Of a DNA stretch of 7,443 nucleotides, positions 1-6,200 are shown piece by piece. The translations under genes were made by a program, and so were the position numbers. Origin of the DNA: Bacteroidaceae bacterium (GTDB lineage Bacteria > Bacteroidota > Bacteroidia > Bacteroidales > Bacteroidaceae); assembly GCA_021443285.1 (NCBI GenBank), contig JABUUG010000056.1, positions 1 to 7,443 of the forward strand. The letters run 5' to 3'. The first letter of the stretch is position 1, and the number at the start of each line of letters is the position of its first letter. The notes under the pieces were generated by a model. It was not told the DNA's origin. It worked only from the letters and a program-made list of their open reading frames with translations, and searched no databases.

Positions 1-1095
1 CAGAAGGGCAAGATACAGCTCTACTGCAACCAGGTGTTCGTGACAGACCAGGTGGACGGCATCGTGCCCGAGTTCCTCACGCTGCTCCACGGCGTCATCG
101 ACTCGCCGGACATCCCGCTGAATGTCAGCCGTTCATACCTGCAGAGCGACCGCGACGTGAAGAAGATTTCCACATACATCACAAAGAAAGTCGCTGACCG
201 CCTCAACCAGCTCTTCAAGGACGACCGCAAGGACTATGAGGAGAAGTGGGACAACCTGAAGCTCTTCATCAACTACGGAATGCTCTCGCAGGACGACTTC
301 TACGAGCGTGCGAAGGATTTCACCCTCATGAAGGACGTGGAGGGCAAATACTTCACCCTCGAAGAGTACAAGACGCTCATCAGCGACGAGCAGACCGACA
401 AGGACGGCAACCTCGTTTACATCTACACCGACAACAAGGACGAGCAGTATTCATACATTGAGGCAGCAAAGGCAAAGGGCTACAGCGTGCTCAACCTCGA
501 TGGGCAGCTCGACGTGCCGGCCGCATCTCTGCTTGAGCGCAAGATAGAGAAGACCCGCTTCGTGCGTGTGGATTCCGACGTCACCGACCGCCTCATCCTG
601 AAAGAGGAGGCAAAGAAGGCTGACCTGACAGAAGACCAGACAAAGATACTCTCGGAGGCTATGCAGAAGCAGATGCCTAAGATGGAGAAGGTGGAGTTCA
701 ACGTAGAGTTCCAGCCGATGTCCGACGAGAATATCCCTCTGCTCATCACCCGCAACGAGTTCATGCGCCGTATGAAGGACATGAGCCGCTTCCAGAGCGG
801 CATGGGCTTCTACGGATTTATGCCCGACTCATACAATGTTGTGGTGAACACCGAGAACACGCTCATAAAGGGCTGGCTCACAGAGACTCTTGAGAACGCG
901 CCCGCCAAGAAAGAAGGCGAGGAAGCAGCTAAGGAGGGCGAAGAGACAGCACCAGTTGCAGAGCCTGCCGCCGAGCCTACAGCCAACGAGAAGAAGCTCT
1001 CGCAGGTCATAGACCTCGCACTTCTCCAGAACAACATGCTGAAGGGCGAACAGCTTGACAAGTTCATCAAGCGTTCCATGGAACTTCTGAAATAA
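1..1095 (+). CDS. htpG: Molecular chaperone HtpG (Hsp90 family), 3' part, truncated by window start
   Basis: This is the C-terminal 364 codons of the cytosolic ATP-dependent chaperone HtpG; the N-terminal ATPase domain and the start codon lie before the window. The reading frame is open from base 1 to TAA at 1093-1095. The visible part begins in the middle domain. The stretch around codons 31-50 has the family pattern VDS-x-D-IPLNVSR-x-YLQ; Arg44 matches the middle-domain arginine that in Hsp90s contacts the ATP gamma-phosphate. The C-terminal dimerisation domain follows from about codon 175, with the conserved EFMRRMKDM block near codons 252-260 and PDSYNVVVNT after it. Codons ~300-332 form a Glu/Ala/Lys/Pro-rich low-complexity linker before the last helix (LLQNNMLKGEQLDKFIKRSM). 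It is a housekeeping gene, separated from the downstream genes by a strong terminator. Family identity is very secure. Confidence 0.96.
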   Translation, partial: QKGKIQLYCNQVFVTDQVDGIVPEFLTLLHGVIDSPDIPLNVSRSYLQSDRDVKKISTYITKKVADRLNQLFKDDRKDYEEKWDNLKLFINYGMLSQDDFYERAKDFTLMKDVEGKYFTLEEYKTLISDEQTDKDGNLVYIYTDNKDEQYSYIEAAKAKGYSVLNLDGQLDVPAASLLERKIEKTRFVRVDSDVTDRLILKEEAKKADLTEDQTKILSEAMQKQMPKMEKVEFNVEFQPMSDENIPLLITRNEFMRRMKDMSRFQSGMGFYGFMPDSYNVVVNTENTLIKGWLTETLENAPAKKEGEEAAKEGEETAPVAEPAAEPTANEKKLSQVIDLALLQNNMLKGEQLDKFIKRSMELLK

Positions 1096-1111
1096 GACAA
1101 ACGTGCCACAA

Positions 1112-1164
1112 AGCGGAAAAGGGCGGCTGCCAGTCATGGACAGCCGCCCTTTTCCGCTCTTTTT
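1112..1164 (+). terminator. Strong intrinsic terminator of htpG
   Basis: The arms 1112-1129 and 1141-1158 are perfectly complementary over 18 bp (AGCGGAAAAGGGCGGCTG and its reverse complement). The 11-nt loop can add a CCA/TGG pairing with one bulged A. A T-run (1160-1164) follows directly. It starts 16 nt after the htpG stop. In the reverse direction only a short T stretch follows, so it is mainly a + strand terminator. Confidence 0.93.
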
Positions 1165-1187
1165 GTATGATAAGTGTACGGCTTTTC

Positions 1188-1217
1188 TTTGCTGCATTCC
1201 AAAAAGTGTTATATTTG
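1188..1217 (+). promoter_or_regulatory. Bacteroidetes-type promoter for the GH29 gene
   Basis: TTTG at 1188-1191 matches the -33 element. TATATTTG at 1210-1217 is a perfect match to the -7 element TAnnTTTG used by the Bacteroidetes primary sigma factor. The 18-nt spacing is slightly shorter than the usual 19-21. Transcription would start near 1222-1226, leaving a leader of about 100 nt that is A-rich next to the start codon and has no Shine-Dalgarno sequence. Its place directly after the htpG terminator supports an independent transcription unit. Confidence 0.7.
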
Positions 1218-1321
1218 CGGCACAAAAGCATTATGTGTATTTTTGGTGTCATACGACAGCCCAAACGCCGAAGGCATCAAAACATTTCAGACAACATCAA
1301 ATACCAATGAATATGCATTAC

Positions 1322-3073
1322 ATGAAAAACATTAGGATTTTATCGGTTGCGCTTGCCGCGTTTGCAGTATTGCAGGCAGGTGCGCAGAAGGGATTGGCGG
1401 AACTGCCGCCTATGCCTGAGTTCCCATCGCCGCAGAAGGAGAATTCTGTGAAGCTGGGTGACATCAACACGTTTATGGAGGTGAAGCTGGACATTCCTGT
1501 CACCGAAGGCCCGTTCAAGGCTGACTGGGAGTCGATAGAGAAGAACTATCCCGGCACTCCCGAATGGCTGCGCGAGGCGAAGATCGGCTTCTGGGTGCAC
1601 TTCGGTCCGCAGGCTGCGGGCGAGAGCGGCGACTGGTATGCGCGCAAGCTGTACAACGAGAGGGAGCAGGCGTACAAGAACCACCTGAAGCGCTACGGCC
1701 ACCCGTCGGAGGTGGGCTATAAGGATGTGCTGAAGGACTGGAACCCCACGAAGCTCAACCCTGAGGCACTCACCGAGCTGTACAGCAAGGCTGGGGCGCG
1801 CTTCCTTATGATTCAGGGCGTTCACCACGACAATTACGACCTCTGGAACTCACGGTACCAGCCGTGGAACTCGGTGAACATAGGCCCCAAGCGCGACTTC
1901 CTGCGCGAGTGGGCAACGGCGTGCCGCAAGCACGGTATGCGCTACGGCGTTACCTTCCATCATGAATACACATGGTGGTGGTGGCAGACAGCCTTCCAGT
2001 CGGACAAGAAGGGCGACAAGGCCGGCGTGCCTTACGATGGCAATCTCACCGCCGCCGACGGTAAAGGCAAATGGTGGGAAGGTCTCGACCCGCGACTCCT
2101 CTACGGCATAAACCTTCGCGAATACGCGACGGTTGCCGAGCGTGCCAACTCTGGCTGGTCGCCCCCAAATGCCGGAATATTCTGGCGTCACCTCGACTAC
2201 GCCAAGTGGTTTGCCACACAATGGGCGCTGCGCATCATGGATGTAACCGCCAACTACGACCCCGACTTCATCTATACCGACGGTACGGTGCAGGGGCCTT
2301 TCACGGGCGATGGCACAGGCACGGGCTACAAGTGCAACGCCATGCAGACGGTCATGGCAGACTACTACAACCGCCAGCTCATCAGCCGCAAGAAGGTTGA
2401 TGGCTTCAGCATCATAAAGTTCCGCCGACCGACCAACGGAGCGGTGAACACCGCGGAGTTCGACTTCCCCGACACCATCAACTCCTCGCAGCCGTGGATA
2501 CGCGAGGCACCTGTCGGCGACTGGTTCTATGCGCCGGGCTTCACCTACGATTCCGGTTCCATGATACGTTTCATCATTGAGGCCATCTGCCGCGACGGCA
2601 ATGTCGCGCTGAATATCCCCATGCGCCCTGACGGCTCTATTGAGGATGCCTGCGTGAAGATGCTCGAAGAGGTGGGCGAATGGATAGCTGTCAATGGCTC
2701 TGCCGTGTATGGCAGCAGGGCATGGACAACGCTCGGCGAGGGCGAGATGGTGAAGGGCAAGCTGAAGAAACTCCCCGGCGGAGGTCTCGGCAGGCATCAG
2801 GCGGAGTTCCGCTTCGATGCTCAGGACATACGCTTCACTGTCGGCAAGGACGGCGCGCTCTACGCCTTCCTCATGGCACTGCCACAACCGGGGCAGAAGG
2901 TGCAGGTGAAGTCGCTCCCGAAGAGTGTGCAGAAGGTGCGCGGCGTCACCCTGCTCGGCAGCAAGGAGAAGGTTAGGTGGTCGCAGAACGCCGACGGGCT
3001 CTTCATAACTGCGCCAGAAACGTTGCCGTGCAAGACTGCGGTGGTGTTCAGGATAAGCTCCCCGAAACCATAA
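1322..3073 (+). CDS. Exported alpha-L-fucosidase, glycoside hydrolase family 29
   Basis: A 583-residue retaining alpha-L-fucosidase that should remove terminal L-fucose from glycans in the periplasm or at the cell surface. Residues 1-21 form a type I signal peptide (MKNIRI, a hydrophobic Ala/Val/Leu core, then AGA before Gln22); there is no lipobox Cys. The (beta/alpha)8 catalytic domain spans about 80-465. Its GH29 marks are KIGFWVHFGP (His93) with GDWYARKLY, the His-His-Asp substrate motif in QGVHHDNYDLW (His168-His169), and PDFIYTDG with Asp320 as the expected nucleophile. After these comes the closing block RDGNVALNI...RPDG...VNGSAVYGSRAW (424-468). A C-terminal beta-sandwich (about 500-580) contains the LGSKEKVRWSQNADGL motif. 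The acid/base is not certain; Glu379 is a candidate. A run of four Trp (218-221) and an insertion to about 290 distinguish it from short GH29 enzymes. Start: ATG 1322 gives the cleanest signal peptide; ATG 1307 or 1313 would add five or three residues. Linkage preference and GH29 subfamily cannot be assigned by eye. Confidence 0.92.
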   Translation: MKNIRILSVALAAFAVLQAGAQKGLAELPPMPEFPSPQKENSVKLGDINTFMEVKLDIPVTEGPFKADWESIEKNYPGTPEWLREAKIGFWVHFGPQAAGESGDWYARKLYNEREQAYKNHLKRYGHPSEVGYKDVLKDWNPTKLNPEALTELYSKAGARFLMIQGVHHDNYDLWNSRYQPWNSVNIGPKRDFLREWATACRKHGMRYGVTFHHEYTWWWWQTAFQSDKKGDKAGVPYDGNLTAADGKGKWWEGLDPRLLYGINLREYATVAERANSGWSPPNAGIFWRHLDYAKWFATQWALRIMDVTANYDPDFIYTDGTVQGPFTGDGTGTGYKCNAMQTVMADYYNRQLISRKKVDGFSIIKFRRPTNGAVNTAEFDFPDTINSSQPWIREAPVGDWFYAPGFTYDSGSMIRFIIEAICRDGNVALNIPMRPDGSIEDACVKMLEEVGEWIAVNGSAVYGSRAWTTLGEGEMVKGKLKKLPGGGLGRHQAEFRFDAQDIRFTVGKDGALYAFLMALPQPGQKVQVKSLPKSVQKVRGVTLLGSKEKVRWSQNADGLFITAPETLPCKTAVVFRISSPKP

Positions 3074-3127
3074 TGGTGGAGAGGAGGTAGGATACAGTGT
3101 TGCAATTCTTTTATCTCGCTATTTCTC

Positions 3128-3161
3128 CGATGTAACGCACTGCACATTATGTGTTACATCG
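3128..3161. repeat. Inverted repeat A upstream of the HTCS gene (GTTACAT dyad)
   Basis: CGATGTAAC (3128-3136) and GTTACATCG (3153-3161) are a perfect 9-bp inverted repeat with a 16-nt spacer. The spacer itself contains the 11-bp palindrome CACATTATGTG (3143-3153). No T-run follows, so it is not a classical terminator for the fucosidase gene. It may be a dimeric protein-binding site or an RNA hairpin. Confidence 0.6.
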
Positions 3162-3162
3162 C

Positions 3163-3234
3163 TGCTCGCTCTCATGGGTTGATTATCAGTAATTTTGCCG
3201 CGGATATTACATCTGTGGCCCATGAGAGTGAGCA
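3163..3234. repeat. 16-bp inverted repeat B, right arm over the HTCS start codon
   Basis: The left arm TGCTCGCTCTCATGGG (3163-3178) pairs with CCCATGAGAGTGAGCA (3219-3234). In DNA there is one mismatch in 16 (3168 against 3229); in RNA this is a G-U pair, and three more G-U pairs can extend the stem inward. The ATG start (3222-3224) is inside the right arm. The 40-nt loop holds a -7-like element. Possible roles are an RNA structure hiding the start codon, a DNA operator, or a recombination site. Confidence 0.7.
3190..3197 (+). promoter_or_regulatory. Candidate -7 promoter element of the HTCS gene
   Basis: TAATTTTG matches the Bacteroidetes -7 consensus TAnnTTTG exactly. No TTTG is found at the expected -33 distance (about 3165-3170 reads TCGCTC), so the promoter would be weak or activator-dependent. 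The implied transcript would start around 3203, only about 20 nt before the ATG. The left arm of inverted repeat B would then not be transcribed. Confidence 0.4.
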
Positions 3235-6200
3235 AATCACTGTTTTTTTTGTTACATAGCGTGTGGGTGAAAGCCGTTTCGGTTTTCACTGTTTTTTATG
3301 TAACATTCCATGCAGATGCCTATTGTCAGGGCGGAAAACTTTTCGATGCCGACAACAAGCTTTCCACTGCAATGGTGAACTGTGTCGCCCAGGACGACAA
3401 AGGCTTTATATGGGTAGGCACAAACAACGGACTCAACATTTACGACGGCTACCGCTTCAAGGTTTACAGGAAGGGGGACGTAGGATGCAATCTCGGCGGA
3501 AACACCGTGCTGTGTCTTGTTCAGGCGCAGTATCAGGAGGGCGGGGATGTGATGTATCTCGGAACGAACAGCTGTCTGCAGTACATGCAGGACGGCAGGT
3601 TCGAGGATGTCATCGCCGATGACGGCAATCCCGTCAGGGGGTATGTGAAGTGCCTCTACCGTTCGCCCGAGGGGAAGATATACTGCGGCATATCCGCCGA
3701 GCCGGGCATTCTGGAGATTTATGCCAAAGGAAAGGCACGGTGGATGGTAAGGAACAATCCGCGGATAAGAGGCATACAGAGCATTGCGCAGGATGTTACC
3801 GGCACCCTGTGGCTCACCTCCGACCGCTTCGGACTGTTCTCCGTGTCTAAAAACGGGAAGGGGATACGCCAGTTCTTCTGCGATGAGAACGACCGCGAGA
3901 CCTTCCCCTGTGTCTGTGCAGACGGTAAAGGCAATGTGTTTGCCGGCAGCAGTAGCGGACTATGGCGATACAATGCGAGTGGCGGCTTCCAGTTGGTCTC
4001 CGGTGCTGCGGCATACCAGGTGAACCGCCTGCTTGCCGAGGCGGACGGCAGCCTTCTCGTCGGCACGAATGGCGATGGCGTGGTGCGCTACACCCCCTCT
4101 TCGGGGACGTTCGCTCCGATCAGTTCGGAGAGCAACCAGCTTTACATCCGCGGAGCAAGGGTCGGCGGAATGACCCGCGACAAGGAGGGGAACCTCTGGG
4201 TATGCTTCTTGCAGAAGGGTCTTTACATGTTCGGCAAGACCGATTCGCCCTTCCATTATCAGGGGTACAGGAAGGGCACAGACAATCTGATAAACAACCT
4301 GTGTGTCTCCGCGGTGATGTTCAGCAGGGACGGCCATCTGTGGCTTGCCACTGACGGCGGCGGAGTCTTTGAACTGGATGAGGACGGCGTGCGCCTCAAC
4401 TACTTTTCCGCTCCTGCGCTGAAGACTGTCATGGGCATGACAGAAGACGAGAACGGGCGGATATGGGTGGCATCCTATACCCACGGCGCGGGTATGCTCG
4501 ACCGCCGCACGGGTGCGCACATACCGCTGAAGGGCATCGAGGATGGCTATCATGCCTACAATGTGCTTGCCGACCAGCGCGGCAGCCTGTGGGTGGCCAC
4601 TATGGGCAATGGACTGAAGAAGGTGGATCTGGCGACTATGGCAGTGAAGAGCTATTCGGCAATAAGATACTCCAACTGCCTCTGCAACAACTATATCAAC
4701 AAGCTCTCCCTGTCGCCCGATGGTGAGAGGCTGTACATCTCCACCAGTCGGGGCGTGTCGTGCCTTGACCTCTCGAATGACAGCTGGACGAGTGTCTTCG
4801 GCACCAACAGCCTGCTCCCCGACCTGGGTGTCTCCGATGCCAAGGAGGATGCCATGCACCGCCTGTGGGTATGCACCCCCGAAGGTGTGATGCTCTATGA
4901 CATCCCAAGAAACAAAGGAGGCGAGGGCGTAAGAGGGGAGATGCTTCACGGGCTGTCGGACAATACGAGCTGCGCCGTGGAGTTTGATGACAAGGGGAAT
5001 GCGTGGGTGAGCACCATGCGCGGACTGAACAAGATTGACGTGAAGACGCTCAAGGCAGAGCGTTTCTATGTGGATAACGGACTGCAGGGGAACGAGTTCT
5101 GTCTGAGGGTGTCGTGTGCCACGCAGGGTTACGGGGGAAAGGCGTCAGGCAACCTGAGGCTCTGCTTCGGCGGAGTGTATGGCATCACGTGGTTCTCCCC
5201 GTCGGCTGTCAACTATACTGTGCATAAACCCCAGCTTGCCGTTACCGGCTTCAGCGCCAACGATGTTGATTTGCCCGTTTCGGACGAAATCAGCCTGTCG
5301 CACGATGAGAACAACATCTGCATATCGCTCTCAACCTTCCTTTACAGCGGCACCGAGCGCATCACATATCTATATAGGATAGACGGCGGCGCATGGAAGC
5401 GCATCCCTTCGGGCGAGAACCAGATTGCGCTCGCGCACATGCCGCCGGGAAGCTACCGCTTTGAGATAAAGGCGGATAACAACGGCGTGGAGTCTGACAT
5501 CAAGACGCTTGAGGTAAGCATTTCCGCCCCGTGGTATCTGTCCGTATGGGCATTGCTGTTCTATCTCTTTATGATATCCGTTGCCGTCTGGTGGTATCTG
5601 CGCCAGCTGCGCATACGCCATGAGAACCAGCTGCTCCTGCAGCGCGAGACCTACGCCAAGGAGATGAGCGAGCAGAAGCTGCAGTTCTTCATAAACCTCA
5701 GCCACGACATACGAACACCGCTCACGCTGCTGCTCTCGCCCCTCGAGCAGCTCCTGAAACACGACCATGACGGTATGCAGCACAACCTCTATACGGCTAT
5801 GCAGCGCAATGCCAGGCGGCTGATGAATCTCGTAGACCAGATTATGGACCTGCGGAAGTTCGACAAGGGGCAGATGGTTCTGCAGTTCAGGCGCACCGAC
5901 ATGATAGGTTTTGTGCAGGAGTCGGTGGACTGCTTCACAGAGCAGGCTGTCATAAAGGGCGTCACGCTCAACTACATCCATGAGGCGGAAAGGCTGGAGG
6001 CGTGCATAGACCGTCTGCAGTTCGACAAGGTTATCGTGAACATACTCTCCAATGCCTTCAAGTTCACGCCGACAGGCGGTAATATCACCGTAACCGTAAA
6101 GGGCGACGCCGCCAACTGCACGATAGAGGTCTTCGACGACGGAGACTCAATCCCCGAAGCCCATCTGCCGAAGGTGTTTGAACGCTTCTACCAGATACCC

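Larger units (their letters stand above)
3129..3304. promoter_or_regulatory. Cluster of five TTACAT-core words around the HTCS start, candidate operator
   Basis: GTTACAT or its complement occurs at 3130-3136 (-), 3153-3159 (+), 3251-3257 (+) and 3298-3304 (-), and ATTACAT occurs at 3206-3212 (+). Three copies extend to TGTTACAT. Two pairs are convergent inverted repeats. The last two copies lie inside the signal-peptide coding region. A 7-mer repeated this often in 176 bp is unlikely by chance, so a binding site for a regulator, perhaps the HTCS itself, is a reasonable inference. No direct evidence of binding is available. Confidence 0.45.

Noticed and set aside
1103..1321. Longer reading frame for the fucosidase starting at ATG 1103
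   Set aside because: The extension would translate through the htpG terminator and the promoter, and would place the signal peptide 73 residues inside the protein.
1850..2887. 345-codon open frame on the - strand across the fucosidase gene
   Set aside because: It is a shadow of GC-biased codons in the well-supported GH29 gene; the translation shows no recognisable domain.
3082..3135. Perfect AGGAGGT followed after 8 nt by GTG and a 12-codon leader-peptide frame ending at TAA 3133-3135
   Set aside because: Bacteroidetes rarely use Shine-Dalgarno initiation, the peptide has no run of regulatory codons, and the purine stretch may be chance. Conservation in relatives would revive it.
3195..3221. 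TTG start at 3195 for the HTCS gene
   Set aside because: It overlaps the -7-like element, adds nine residues unlike a signal-peptide start, and a good ATG is present at 3222.
3960..4949. 329-codon open frame on the - strand across the HTCS propeller region
   Set aside because: Same reason: an antisense shadow of a strongly supported gene, with a His/Val/Ala-rich translation and no domain. The - strand frames at 5370-5981 and 6147-7106 are rejected likewise.
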